DNA of 35,486 nucleotides from an uncultured Pseudomonadota bacterium (GCA_903959175.1 CAJBVW010000160.1:1-35486), one strand, 5' to 3'; positions 1-7,954 are shown, counted from the first letter of the stretch. A program made the numbers and translations. Notes: generated by a model from the letters alone, not told the origin.

Positions 1-432
1 CAGAGCGCCCCGCTCTTCCTGGCCTGCTTCTTCCTCTTCGACGTGCCGCTCCCCACACGCGCGTCGACCTGGGCGCTCACCCTCCTCTCGCTCCTGCTCG
101 GCCACGCGACCAACTACGGGCTCTCTTTCCTGGTCGGCGTCGCGAGCCTGCCGCTGCAGAACATCTCCGGCCTCACCCACCTCAAGGGCACGCTGGTGTC
201 GGTGTTCTCGGGGGCGCTCATCCCGCTCGAGCTCTTCGGCCCCGCGCTCCGCCCCATCGTGTACGCCCTCCCCTTCCGCGGCATGGCGAACACCCCTGCC
301 ACGCTGTTCCTCGAGCGCGCGGAGGCCGGCCCCCTCCTCCTCCAGCAGGCCGCATGGGCCCTGGCCCTCACGTTCGTGGGCACTCTCGCGTGGCGCGCCG
401 CCGCCCGCAGCCTCACGGTCCAGGGCGGATGA
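1..432 (+). CDS. ABC-2 family permease, C-terminal part (5' end outside window)
   Basis: The reading frame is open from base 1 and ends with TGA at 430-432, so only the last 143 residues are present. The fragment is mostly hydrophobic, with about three to four membrane segments. It contains the run SGALIPLELFGP followed by a short LPF motif, which resembles the permeases of the uncharacterised ABC-2 group often annotated COG4587. That family works as a pair of unlike permeases with one ATPase, exporting an unknown substrate through the inner membrane. The next gene, a permease of the partner type, starts inside this stop codon (ATGA overlap), which fits a translationally coupled operon. The ATPase is expected just upstream, outside the window. 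Family assignment is by motif memory; the substrate is unknown. Confidence 0.8.
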   Translation, partial: QSAPLFLACFFLFDVPLPTRASTWALTLLSLLLGHATNYGLSFLVGVASLPLQNISGLTHLKGTLVSVFSGALIPLELFGPALRPIVYALPFRGMANTPATLFLERAEAGPLLLQQAAWALALTFVGTLAWRAAARSLTVQGG

Positions 433-1208
433 CCCGCCTCGTCCGGCTCTTCCTCGCCCAGCGGCTCAAGACGCGGCTCGCCTACCGGCTGGACTTCGCG
501 ATCAACGCCGTCGGCGACGTGCTCCTCGCCGGCGTCGGCCTCGTCTTCCTCGGCACCCTCTTCGCCCACGTCGACGCGCTCGGGACCTACACCCGCGCCG
601 AGGTGCTCTTCTGCTGGGGCTTCGCGGAGACCGTCGTGGGGCTGTTCTTCGTGGCGTTCCAGGGCCTCTGGGTGCTCAACCAGCGCTACATCGTCGGGGG
701 TGACCTCGACCGGGTGCTCCTGCGCCCCATCGACCCCTACGCGCAGGTGCTCCTCGACAACGTCTCCTGGGAGGACCTGCCGATCGCGGTCCTCGGCGCC
801 GCCGTCATGGCCGCGGCCGCGCCCGGCCTCGGTGATGTCCCCGCGTGGCACTGGGCGCTGCTGCCCGTCCTGCTCGTCAGCGGCGCGTGTGTCCTCGGCG
901 GCGTGCTCACCGCCGTCTGCTCCGCGGGCTTCCACCTGCATCATCGTGGCACGGCCGTCGGGCTCGTCTTCCAGCTCTCGACCTTCACCCGCTACCCGAT
1001 CGACCTGTTCGCGCTCCCCCTCCGCCTCCTCCTCACCTGGGGCCTCCCCCTGGGCTTCGCCGGCTTCTACCCTGCGTCCTTCCTCATGGACCGCCCGGAG
1101 TGGCACGCGTACGCCCTGGCCCAGCCCTTCGTCGGGGCCGCCGTCCTCGCGCTCGGCTATGGCGCGTTCCGGTTCGGGCTCACGCGCTACGCGTCCACCG
1201 GCAGTTAG
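429..1208 (+). CDS. ABC-2 family permease, partner of the preceding gene
   Basis: This 259-residue inner-membrane protein begins MTRLVRLFLAQRLKTRLAYR, with about six hydrophobic segments after a basic N-terminus. The cytoplasmic stretch GGDLDRVLLRPIDPYAQVL is characteristic of permeases annotated COG3694 (ABC-2 / DUF990 type), where a Leu-Asp-Arg-x-Leu-Leu-Arg-Pro motif follows the second or third helix. The ATG at 429 overlaps the TGA of the upstream permease by four bases. A longer open frame runs upstream from 354, but it would overlap the neighbour by 79 bases and adds an Arg-rich non-membrane sequence, so the coupled ATG is preferred. The gene ends convergently with the chromate-transporter homologue, sharing the four bases TTAG (1205-1208). 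It probably forms a heteromeric exporter with the first gene and an ATPase outside the window. Confidence 0.85.
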   Translation: MTRLVRLFLAQRLKTRLAYRLDFAINAVGDVLLAGVGLVFLGTLFAHVDALGTYTRAEVLFCWGFAETVVGLFFVAFQGLWVLNQRYIVGGDLDRVLLRPIDPYAQVLLDNVSWEDLPIAVLGAAVMAAAAPGLGDVPAWHWALLPVLLVSGACVLGGVLTAVCSAGFHLHHRGTAVGLVFQLSTFTRYPIDLFALPLRLLLTWGLPLGFAGFYPASFLMDRPEWHAYALAQPFVGAAVLALGYGAFRFGLTRYASTGS

Positions 1209-1726
1209 CGTAGGAAGAACATCCCGATCCCCATCGCCCCCGCGATCACGACCGCCGGGTGCACCTTGAGCACCAGCGCCACGAACGCCGCCAGCGCGAT
1301 GACGCCCGCCGGCACGTTGCGCACCCCGTCCGGCGCGAGGCTCCACGCCGTGTACGCCAGCAATCCGACGACGGCCGGCCGCACCCCCGCCATCGCCCCG
1401 GCGACCGACGGCGCGTCCCGGTAGCGGGCGTACAGCGCCGCCAGCCCGAGCATCATCGCGATGCTCGGTAGGTTCAACGCCGCGAGCGCGACCACGCACC
1501 CAAGCCACCCACCTGCCTGCATGCCGACGTGCGCGGCGAGCTTCACCGCGATGGGGCCGGGCAGCGCGTTGCCGAACGCCAGGGCGTCCAGCAGCTCGGC
1601 GTCGGACATCCAGCCGTAGCGGTCGACACACTCGTGGCGGATGAGCGGGATGACCGAGGGCCCGCCGCCGAAGCCGAACAGGCCGATGCGCAGCCAGGCG
1701 GCGCCGAGGTCGACCCAGACCGGCAC
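1205..1726 (-). CDS. chrA: Half-size chromate transporter (CHR family) homologue
   Basis: The 173-residue product has the N-terminal CHR hallmark FGFGGGP (residues 17-23) followed by an arginine-containing loop, the NALPGPIA segment near residue 52, and about five to six hydrophobic helices. CHR proteins export chromate or related anions across the inner membrane. Full-length members have two homologous halves, and short members like this one normally occur as adjacent pairs of opposite topology. No second half is present on either side: tcdA lies directly upstream and an ABC permease converges downstream. The start is GTG at 1724-1726, immediately after the tcdA stop codon at 1727-1729, so the two genes are probably cotranscribed. 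The family call is firm; activity on chromate cannot be judged. Confidence 0.88.
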   Translation of the reverse strand: MPVWVDLGAAWLRIGLFGFGGGPSVIPLIRHECVDRYGWMSDAELLDALAFGNALPGPIAVKLAAHVGMQAGGWLGCVVALAALNLPSIAMMLGLAALYARYRDAPSVAGAMAGVRPAVVGLLAYTAWSLAPDGVRNVPAGVIALAAFVALVLKVHPAVVIAGAMGIGMFFLR

Positions 1727-2506
1727 CTACTCCTCGCGGTCGGCGGAGAGCACGGGGCGGCCGAGGAGGCGGTTCACCGCGGTGCCGGCCATCATCAGGC
1801 CGAACATCGAGGGCACCCACGACACCGAACCCTGCACGACGTTGCGCTTGTCGCAGCTGTGGTGGTCGTTGTCAGTGGGGCAGATGCAGTGGAACGCGTC
1901 CGCGACCTCCTGGTCGAGCACGTTCGGCTCCTCGTCGGTCCACACGGCCTCGATGCCGCCGTTGATGCCGCGCGCACGCAGCTCCTTGCGGACCACCTTC
2001 GCGAGCGGGTCCTTTTGCGTCCGACTGATGTCGGTCACGCGGATCCGCGTCGGGTCGGTGCGGCCGCCCGCGCCCATGCACGCGATGACCGGCTGGTTGC
2101 GGGCGACGCAGGCCTCAAGCAGGTGGATCTTCGCGGTGACGTTGTCGATCGCGTCCAGCACGTAGTCGTAGCCGGGCGCGAGCAGCCGCTCCGAGGTGCT
2201 CGCCTCGAAGAAGACCTGCTCCGGGACGATCGTCGCCTTCGGGTTGATCGTGCGGCACCGCTCCGTCATGATCCCCACCTTCGCGGCCCCGACCGTGCGG
2301 CGCGTGGCGTGGAGCTGGCGGTTGAGGTTGGTGAGGCACACCTGGTCGAAGTCGACGAGGGTGAGGTGCCCGACGCCGGCGCGCACGAGGGCCTCGGCCG
2401 CGTAGCTGCCGACGCCGCCCAGACCGACGACCATCATGCGGGCGCCGCCGAGGCGGTTCCACGCGGGGGTGCCGAGGAGGAGCTCCGTTCGCTGGAAGGG
2501 GTGCAT
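1727..2506 (-). CDS. tcdA: tRNA threonylcarbamoyladenosine dehydratase (TcdA/CsdL, ThiF-E1-like)
   Basis: The 259-residue cytoplasmic protein begins MHPFQRTELLLG and has an E1/ThiF-type nucleotide-binding motif VVGLGGVGSYAAE (glycines 28, 30, 31, 33). It then shows the VDFDQVCLTNLNRQ stretch, the DAIDN loop, and the TcdA-specific run DPLAKVVRKELRARGI. The C-terminal SWVPSMFGL segment is also typical. TcdA uses ATP to cyclise t6A at position 37 of ANN-decoding tRNAs to ct6A. Length matches the family (about 250-270 residues). The ATG at 2504-2506 is preceded by a G-rich run on the minus strand. The sulfur-transfer partners CsdA and CsdE that accompany it in enterobacteria are not seen nearby. 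Confidence 0.95.
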   Translation of the reverse strand: MHPFQRTELLLGTPAWNRLGGARMMVVGLGGVGSYAAEALVRAGVGHLTLVDFDQVCLTNLNRQLHATRRTVGAAKVGIMTERCRTINPKATIVPEQVFFEASTSERLLAPGYDYVLDAIDNVTAKIHLLEACVARNQPVIACMGAGGRTDPTRIRVTDISRTQKDPLAKVVRKELRARGINGGIEAVWTDEEPNVLDQEVADAFHCICPTDNDHHSCDKRNVVQGSVSWVPSMFGLMMAGTAVNRLLGRPVLSADREE

Positions 2507-2551
2507 GCCGCCCCCTTACCGCACCGGCCGGCGCTGCGCCGGAGCGACGCC

Positions 2552-3310
2552 CTACTGCGGCGCGGCGGTCCAGCTCCCGACGATGCGGACGGAGTCGCCG
2601 GAGTCGCGGTGCGTCGTGTCGAAGCTGGCGCCGATGGTGTCGCCGGAGGTGCCGGTGCCGTCGTACGGGGTGCGGGCCTCGGTGCCGTCGAACGTCATGA
2701 TGAGCGCGCCGGAGACGGTGCCGCCGCGCACCGTGCCGTCCATGTCGAAGGCGATGGGGTCGAAGCCGAAGTCGCCGAAGACCGCGCACACGCCGGAGCC
2801 GCTGAGCACGCCGGACTCGAGGTTCACGGAGACGGCGGTGGAGCAGTGGTCGTCGAAGCTGCCGTAGTCGGCGGTGTCGACGATGACGTCCGCCTCGAGC
2901 GTACCCGCGTACACCCACGAGGTGATCGCCGGCTCGAGGATCGTGATGTCGACGGAGGAGGCGTACGTCTCGCCGTCGACGGTGACCTCGACCTCGACCG
3001 TGTGGGCGCCGGAGGGGAGGCCGCTCGCCTCGGTCTGCGCGCCCTCGCCGTGCCAGGCGCCGATGGTCCACGAGACGCTGTCGGCCTCGGTGGCCTTGGC
3101 ACCCTTCTTGGTGTTCACCTTCAGCGGGATGGCGGTGTCGGCCTCGAACTCGGCGCCCGCGTCGGGCGAGGTCACCGTGATGGTGACCTCCTTCGCGGCG
3201 GCCTCCTGCTCGAGGCGCTCTTTCTCGGCGGCGTCGGTTTCGGTGTCACCGGAGCAGCCCGCGAGGGCAGAGAGGGCAAGGAGGGAGGAGACGAGGACGA
3301 CGACGCGCAT
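2552..3310 (-). CDS. Predicted lipoprotein, Ig-like/beta-rich, function unknown
   Basis: The 252-residue product starts MRVVVLVSSLLALSALAGC, a standard lipoprotein signal with lipobox L-A-G-C and lipidated Cys19. A short Lys/Glu-rich linker follows. Residues about 40-120 look like an Ig-fold domain, with the alternating beta pattern VTITVTSPDAGAEFEAD and later a GAHTVEVEVTVDGE strand typical of bacterial surface Ig-like modules. The second half is acidic, Gly/Ser/Thr-rich and beta-like, with two cysteines near residues 169 and 187 that could pair. No catalytic motif was recognised. A GTG nine bases further upstream (3317-3319) could also serve as start. The protein should be anchored to the outer or inner membrane facing the periplasm. 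Its neighbours do not suggest a specific role. Confidence 0.8.
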   Translation of the reverse strand: MRVVVLVSSLLALSALAGCSGDTETDAAEKERLEQEAAAKEVTITVTSPDAGAEFEADTAIPLKVNTKKGAKATEADSVSWTIGAWHGEGAQTEASGLPSGAHTVEVEVTVDGETYASSVDITILEPAITSWVYAGTLEADVIVDTADYGSFDDHCSTAVSVNLESGVLSGSGVCAVFGDFGFDPIAFDMDGTVRGGTVSGALIMTFDGTEARTPYDGTGTSGDTIGASFDTTHRDSGDSVRIVGSWTAAPQ

Positions 3311-3340
3311 GACGACCACCGGATCCCACCGATCGTAGCA

Positions 3341-4135
3341 CTACCCCAGCGCCGCGCACAGGGCCGCGAGCGCGCGGCCGACGCTGGCGTCCCCCAGGCG
3401 GTCGGCAGGGAGCACGCCGAGATCGACGACCTGGATGGCGCGCCGGCCCGTCGGGGGCGTCGGGGGGTCGGGCAGGCGCTGCGCGTCCGCGTCGGGGCCC
3501 GCGCGCAGCGTGAGGTACGGCACCTGCCGGTTCAGCTCGGTGTCGAAGGCGGCGTGCGTGAAGTGGGTGGCCAGCCACTCGGCGTCGAGCGTGGGCGCGA
3601 CGAGGAGCACGGCGCGGAGCCGGTCGCGGAGCCCGTGGGCGTCGTGGAGCAGGCGGAGCACGGCGTCGGCGCGCGCGTGCGCGGCCAGGATCAGGCGGGT
3701 GTCGGCGCGCGTGAGCAGCCGGTCGAGCGCCTCGAGGTCCACCGCGTCGAGCACGGTCGTCTCCAGGCCGTCCACCATCACGGGGGGCGGCTCGAACCAG
3801 ACGAGGCGTACGTTCTCGACGCGGCGGGCGACGGCGCTGCGCGTGGCGTCGTTCCACCCCGCGACCTCAGTCCAGCCACAGTCTGCCCCGAGCCGGAGGC
3901 GCGGATCGTCGACGGCCTCGAGCTGCGCGGGCGTGCCCTCGAAGCCCTCCGCGGGCACGGGGCCCCCGGTGAGCGGGAGGTTGCCGGGCCCGGAGAGGGC
4001 GGCGAGCACCGCGGCGAAAAAGGAGGCGGGGTCCCAGGGCGGGCCCGCGGCGCGGGTGAGCCAGACGACGACCGCGAGCAGGCCGGCGGCGACGGACCAC
4101 AACACGGCGTCGACGAGGAGGAAGGAGTCGGTCAT
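3341..4135 (-). CDS. Membrane-anchored protein of unknown function, coupled to the polymerase-like gene
   Basis: The 264-residue product starts MTDSFLLVDAVLWSVAAGLL; residues about 8-28 form one transmembrane anchor, and the rest is soluble. The region from about residue 110 alternates beta strands and helices (VRLVWFEPPP, TRLILAAHARADAV, RAVLLVAP), reminiscent of an alpha/beta-hydrolase core. However, the expected G-x-S-x-G elbow reads A-H-A-R-A, so no catalytic serine is visible and no function is assigned. The ATG at 4133-4135 overlaps the TGA of the upstream O-antigen-polymerase-like gene (4132-4134). The open frame extends upstream, but that part is Arg/Pro-rich shadow of the neighbour. 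Tight coupling suggests a role linked to polysaccharide assembly, by inference only. Confidence 0.75.
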   Translation of the reverse strand: MTDSFLLVDAVLWSVAAGLLAVVVWLTRAAGPPWDPASFFAAVLAALSGPGNLPLTGGPVPAEGFEGTPAQLEAVDDPRLRLGADCGWTEVAGWNDATRSAVARRVENVRLVWFEPPPVMVDGLETTVLDAVDLEALDRLLTRADTRLILAAHARADAVLRLLHDAHGLRDRLRAVLLVAPTLDAEWLATHFTHAAFDTELNRQVPYLTLRAGPDADAQRLPDPPTPPTGRRAIQVVDLGVLPADRLGDASVGRALAALCAALG

Positions 4136-5532
4136 CGGATGGAGAACGTCCAGGCGGGGATGGGGGTGCCGCCGGGCTCCTTGGCCCGGCGCGCGAGGAG
4201 GTGGAGCGCGGTGTAGACCGCCAGCCACTCCCAGAAGGGCTTCTCGTCGAGGCTGAACTCGACGAAGCTCCAGGCGAAGTATCCGGCCATGCTCGCGGGC
4301 ATCGCCCAGGCGAGCACCTCTGCTTCCGTACCCTTGGTGTCGCGGATGGTCTGCATCGTCATGCGTGCGAGCACGACGACCATCGCGACGAGCTGGAGCA
4401 CGCCGACCAGGCCGCCGTGCGCGACCTGGCCCCAGAAGATGCCGTGCGGGTAGCGGTAGACGGAGTGGTACAGCCAGTCACTGTACTTCTGCAGGTTGTC
4501 GATGTACCCGCCGGGGCCGATGCCGACGCCGTTGGTGTCGAAGAACATGCCGATGCACGCGGCCCAATTCAGCCCGCGCACGTCCTGTGCGAAGAGCACG
4601 TCCACGTTGGCGGAGATGCGGTTCAGGCCCTTGCCGATGTCGCCGATGTCGCCGACCGCCGCGACGAAGAAGAAGACAGCGCCGACGCCGAGGAAACGGA
4701 TGAACCACTTGCGGAACAGCGGCTGGCCGAGGGCGACGAGCATCCCGCCGATGACGATGGAGTAGGCGCCGCCGCGCGAGCCGCTCGTCATCATCGAGAA
4801 GAAGATGAAGAGGGTCGCGAGCATCAGGCCCCACCGCAGCACCGCGCGCCGCTGCACGAGCGCGAAGGCCGCGCAGGTGTGGACCACGAACATGAGGTTC
4901 ATCGCGAACCAGTTCGGCTGCTGGCCGAGGCCGGTCTCGCGGCCGCCGCCCGCCGACGCCTTCCACTGGCTGCCGTAGTCGGTGATGCCAAGCGCGTCGC
5001 CGAAGATCGCGAGGATCCCGATGAGGATGCACGCGCCGATCCAGGCCCAGATCGCCGTCTTCACGTCGTCCCACGTCCGGAGGAACGCGAGGATCACGGT
5101 GGTCGTCGCGAGGATGACGCCGAGGGTGACGACCTCCTTCGCGCCGTCGGAGAACTTGGTGCACCACGCGAGCCCCACGACGGCCCAGGCCATGATGGAG
5201 AGGAACACGCCCTGCCACGGCCACGGCCGCCAGAAGCGCATCCCCGCGAACACGCCGCGGAGGCCGAGCGCGATCAACGCGACGAGGAGCACGGGCTCGA
5301 ACAGTCCGATGCTGATCTTGCCGATGGTGAAGAACGAGGTGGTCCCGGTGGAGATCAACCGTGCCGCCAGCATGCCGCCGACGGCCCAGACCGGGCGATC
5401 CAGGAGCACCGCGCCGACGACGAAGCTCGCCGTGATCAGGACCGGCAGCCGCCAATCGACGACGAACAGCCCGAGCAGCACGAGCTGCACGGCCAGGACG
5501 AGGGCCGGGATGGCGAGACGGCCGACGTTCAT
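4132..5532 (-). CDS. O-antigen ligase/polymerase-like membrane protein (Wzy_C family)
   Basis: This 466-residue polytopic protein has roughly 10-12 hydrophobic segments. Around residue 250 lies the TSGSRGG motif, the S-R-[GA]-[GA] signature of the Wzy_C family (O-antigen ligase WaaL, polymerases Wzy and ExoQ-like). A long polar periplasmic loop follows (about residues 290-375, with IGPGGYIDNLQKYSD), as expected for these enzymes. Such proteins join undecaprenyl-pyrophosphate-linked glycans at the outer face of the inner membrane. Polymerase and ligase cannot be separated by motif. Wzc-, OPX-, WbaP- and Wzi-like genes elsewhere in this window make a polysaccharide polymerase plausible. The start ATG is at 5530-5532. 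It is divergent from the MopE-repeat gene and overlaps the downstream anchored-protein gene by four bases. Confidence 0.85.
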   Translation of the reverse strand: MNVGRLAIPALVLAVQLVLLGLFVVDWRLPVLITASFVVGAVLLDRPVWAVGGMLAARLISTGTTSFFTIGKISIGLFEPVLLVALIALGLRGVFAGMRFWRPWPWQGVFLSIMAWAVVGLAWCTKFSDGAKEVVTLGVILATTTVILAFLRTWDDVKTAIWAWIGACILIGILAIFGDALGITDYGSQWKASAGGGRETGLGQQPNWFAMNLMFVVHTCAAFALVQRRAVLRWGLMLATLFIFFSMMTSGSRGGAYSIVIGGMLVALGQPLFRKWFIRFLGVGAVFFFVAAVGDIGDIGKGLNRISANVDVLFAQDVRGLNWAACIGMFFDTNGVGIGPGGYIDNLQKYSDWLYHSVYRYPHGIFWGQVAHGGLVGVLQLVAMVVVLARMTMQTIRDTKGTEAEVLAWAMPASMAGYFAWSFVEFSLDEKPFWEWLAVYTALHLLARRAKEPGGTPIPAWTFSIR

Positions 5533-5673
5533 CCGCGCGTACAGGGCCCGCTCCGCGAGCGGAAGCCGTTACCGCCCCACCCCGGGCGCGTCAACCTCGC
5601 GGCCCGCCTCGCGGGTCAGGGGCTCGGGCGGGCGAAGCGCCGCGCGGGAGGTGTGCTCGCGCCGCGTCCTTGG

Positions 5674-5679
5674 TACCTT
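5674..5679 (+). promoter_or_regulatory. Candidate -10 element (TACCTT), leaderless start
   Basis: TACCTT fits the TAnnnT pattern and lies exactly six bases before the ATG at 5686, which would place transcription initiation on the A of the start codon. No Shine-Dalgarno sequence lies between them, and no convincing -35 hexamer was found 16-18 bases upstream. The same arrangement occurs before other secreted-protein genes in this window. Confidence 0.4.
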
Positions 5680-5685
5680 CCCGTC

Positions 5686-7707
5686 ATGACGCTGCTCCTC
5701 TCCCTGGCGACGGCCCACGCCGCCACCCTCACCGTCGGCCCAGCCGCAACCTACACGACGATCGGCGCCGCGGTGCGCGCTTCGGCCTCGGGCGACACGA
5801 TCCGCGTCCAGGCAGGGACCTACGCCGAGGATCTCGACCTCCGCGGCCGGAACCTCACCATCACCTCGGCTGACGGCCCCGCGGTCACGACGCTCTCGCC
5901 CACGCTCTCCATCCGGCTGGACGCAGGCACGCTCGAGGGCTTCACGATCTCCCCCGCGCCGTCCACCGCGGTCGCCGTCGCGAGCGGCTCGCCGACCCTC
6001 CGCGAGCTCTACATCCTCGCGCCCTCCGGCGCGGGCGTCGCCGTCTCGGGCGGCTCCCCCACGGTGGAGGAGGTCGGCGTGTGGGACTCCGGGCTCAGCA
6101 GCTTCATCGTGACCGGGGGCACGCCGCGCTTCGTGCGGGCGTTGAGCTACTCGCCGGTCACCTACGGCTTCCAGGTGAAGGCAGCCTCCACCCTTGACAA
6201 CTGCGTGTCCATCGGCGGCGCCTACGGCTTCGTGTTCGAGAACGCGGCCTCGACGGCCACCAACCTCGTGGCGGTCGGCGCGTCCACCAGCGCGACGGCG
6301 GCGCTCGGCCCCGCGGCCACGCTCACGAACTCGGCGTTCGAGGACAACACGCTCCTCCTCCGCTGCTTCTCCGGGAACACCCTCACCTTCCCGAACGGCG
6401 TCGCCTACAACACCGCGGACGCCTCGGGCTGCACCGGCACCCCGCTCGCCTCCGTGCGCGTGTCGGACCCCGCGTTCACGAGCTGGGGGGGCACCCTCCC
6501 CTTCGAGCAGATCGACCTGCACCCTGGCCGTGGCTCGGCGATGATCAACGGCGGGAGCGGCCTGGACGCCGACGGCACCGTGGCCGACCTCGGCGCGTTC
6601 GGCGGCGTCGAGGGCGACTGGACCGACGGCGACGGCGACGACTCCCCCGTGCTCTTCGACTGTGACGACCACGACGCGAACACGGCCCCCGGCGTCACCG
6701 AGCGCGAGGACGACCGCGACAACGACTGCGACGGCGTGGTCGACGAGGACATCCCCGTCGACACCGGCGGCGGCGACACCGACGTGGTGGACACCGGCGG
6801 CGACACCGACGTGGTGGACACCGGCGGCGACACCGACGTGGTGGACACCGACACCGACACCGACGTTCCCGCCGACGGCGACCTCGACGGGGACGGCTTC
6901 CCCGCCTCGGCCGACTGCGACGAGCACAACGTCGCGACCTACCCCGGGGCCCCGGAGAGCACGGATCGCGTCGACAACGACTGCGACGGGCTCGCGGACG
7001 AGGGCACCGCCAGCGGAGACGACGACGGCGACGGTTACGCCGAGCTCGACGGAGACTGCGACGACACCCGCACCGACCGCTACCCGGCCGCGGACGACGT
7101 GGATCAGGCCGACGGCGTCGACAACGATTGCGACGGGCTCGCCGACGACGCGACCGGCCTGGACCGCGACGGCGACGGCCACCTCGACTCCGTGGACGAC
7201 TGCGACGACACCGACGCTTTCTCCAACGTCGACCGCTCCGACCCCACCGACGGCGTCGACGACGACTGCGACGGCCTCGCCGACGACGACGAGCTGCGCA
7301 GCGACCGCGACGGGGACGGCTTCACTCCCGAGCAGGGCGACTGTGACGACGGCGACGCCGGGGTGAACGCCGCGCTCCCGGAGATCAACGACGACTTCAT
7401 CGACCAGGACTGCAACGGGACCGACAACTACGACGCCGACCGCGACGGGGACGCCGCGCCCGCCTCCGGCGGCACCGACTGCGACGACACCCGCAGCACC
7501 GTCTACCCGGGCGCCCCGGAGCTCTGCGGCGACACCGCCGACAACAACTGCGACGGCACGGTCGACGAGGGCTGCGAGGACGACGGCCCCGCTGACGACG
7601 GGGACGGCTGCGGATGCGCTGCGTCCGGCACGAACCCGAGCGCGGCCGTGCTGGGGGCGGTAGCCGTCTTGTTCGCGGGCCGCCGCCGACGTTTACGCGT
7701 CAGGTGA
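5686..7707 (+). CDS. Secreted beta-helix / MopE-repeat protein with MYXO-CTERM-like tail
   Basis: The 673-residue product has a very short signal peptide (MTLLLSLATAHA, cleavage after residue 12). Residues about 15-300 look like a right-handed parallel beta-helix, with a periplasmic copper-binding/pectate-lyase-like opening (TIGAAVRASASGDTIRVQAG). Residues about 315-631 hold six MopE-type units of the form D-x-DGDG...DCDD...YPGAPE...DNDCDG..DE, known as a putative metal-binding motif (PF11617-like). A DTGGDTDVV linker separates the first and second units. The end has a Cys pair (C642-G-C644), a hydrophobic helix and an Arg run (GRRRRLRVR), the layout of MYXO-CTERM sorting signals processed by myxosortase. 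It is probably displayed on the cell surface. No enzyme motif is seen. A GTG at 5653 is an alternative start but has poor spacing to its GGAGG. Confidence 0.88.
   Translation: MTLLLSLATAHAATLTVGPAATYTTIGAAVRASASGDTIRVQAGTYAEDLDLRGRNLTITSADGPAVTTLSPTLSIRLDAGTLEGFTISPAPSTAVAVASGSPTLRELYILAPSGAGVAVSGGSPTVEEVGVWDSGLSSFIVTGGTPRFVRALSYSPVTYGFQVKAASTLDNCVSIGGAYGFVFENAASTATNLVAVGASTSATAALGPAATLTNSAFEDNTLLLRCFSGNTLTFPNGVAYNTADASGCTGTPLASVRVSDPAFTSWGGTLPFEQIDLHPGRGSAMINGGSGLDADGTVADLGAFGGVEGDWTDGDGDDSPVLFDCDDHDANTAPGVTEREDDRDNDCDGVVDEDIPVDTGGGDTDVVDTGGDTDVVDTGGDTDVVDTDTDTDVPADGDLDGDGFPASADCDEHNVATYPGAPESTDRVDNDCDGLADEGTASGDDDGDGYAELDGDCDDTRTDRYPAADDVDQADGVDNDCDGLADDATGLDRDGDGHLDSVDDCDDTDAFSNVDRSDPTDGVDDDCDGLADDDELRSDRDGDGFTPEQGDCDDGDAGVNAALPEINDDFIDQDCNGTDNYDADRDGDAAPASGGTDCDDTRSTVYPGAPELCGDTADNNCDGTVDEGCEDDGPADDGDGCGCAASGTNPSAAVLGAVAVLFAGRRRRLRVR
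6760..6864 (+). repeat. In-frame tandem repeat coding for DTGG(G)DTDVV units
   Basis: One 30-base unit (6760-6789) is followed by two identical 27-base units (6790-6816 and 6817-6843) coding DTGGDTDVV. A GACACC hexamer run continues to 6864. The repeat lies in the linker between the first and second MopE units. Because every unit is a multiple of three, copy number could change by slippage without breaking the frame. Confidence 0.92.
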
Positions 7708-7718
7708 GGCTCGGTCTC

Positions 7719-7747
7719 TTGACGCGCCGATGACGATCGGTCATACT
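7719..7747 (+). promoter_or_regulatory. Sigma-70-like promoter of the small lipoprotein gene
   Basis: TTGACG (7719-7724) is a near-consensus -35. It is followed after 17 bases by CATACT (7742-7747), a four-of-six match to the -10 consensus. The predicted start of transcription is near 7754, giving a leader of about 84 bases before the ATG at 7838. This is the best -35/-10 pair seen in the window. Confidence 0.6.
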
Positions 7748-7837
7748 CTCCGGCGCCGCTTCGAGCTCATCCACATGGGCCCGTTCGCGACCCGGCCGCC
7801 GGTCCGCATTCCGGACTCACCGCAAGAGGAGACTCAC

Positions 7838-7954
7838 ATGTTCAAGCCCGCGCTCGTTTTCGCCTTCGTCGCCGCCCTCGCCGCCTCCCTCGTTGCTTGC
7901 TCCGGTGGCGACACCGGTGACAACACCGAGAACGCCGAGAACGCCGACATGTAG
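7838..7954 (+). CDS. 38-residue lipoprotein
   Basis: The product begins MFKPALVFAFVAALAASLVAC, a classical lipoprotein signal: Lys3, a long hydrophobic core and lipobox L-V-A-C with lipidated Cys21. After processing only 18 residues remain, acidic and Asn/Thr-rich (SGGDTGDNTENAENADM). An AAGAGGAG Shine-Dalgarno sequence lies at good spacing before the ATG. The gene has its own promoter and a strong terminator, so it forms a monocistronic unit, probably highly expressed. It resembles entericidin-type or other tiny envelope lipoproteins only in size and layout; no homology is claimed. The function is unknown. Confidence 0.85.
   Translation: MFKPALVFAFVAALAASLVACSGGDTGDNTENAENADM

Noticed and set aside
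2528-2542. GC hairpin between the lipoprotein gene and tcdA as terminator
   Set aside because: A six-bp stem (CCGGCG/CGCCGG) exists but no T-run follows on either strand.
3341-4135. Alpha/beta-hydrolase enzyme
   Set aside because: The elbow reads A-H-A-R-A without a nucleophile, so an enzyme call is not supported.
1529-4216. An 895-codon plus-strand open frame
   Set aside because: It runs antisense to tcdA and neighbouring genes, has Ala/Arg/Glu/Gly-rich low-complexity content and no domain; a high-GC artefact.
4201-5685. Long N-terminal extension of the MopE-repeat gene
   Set aside because: It is the antisense of the polymerase-like gene, and a signal peptide begins only at 5686.
6760-6864. 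Possible CRISPR or mobile repeat
   Set aside because: The repeats are contiguous, without spacers, in frame, and code a protein linker.
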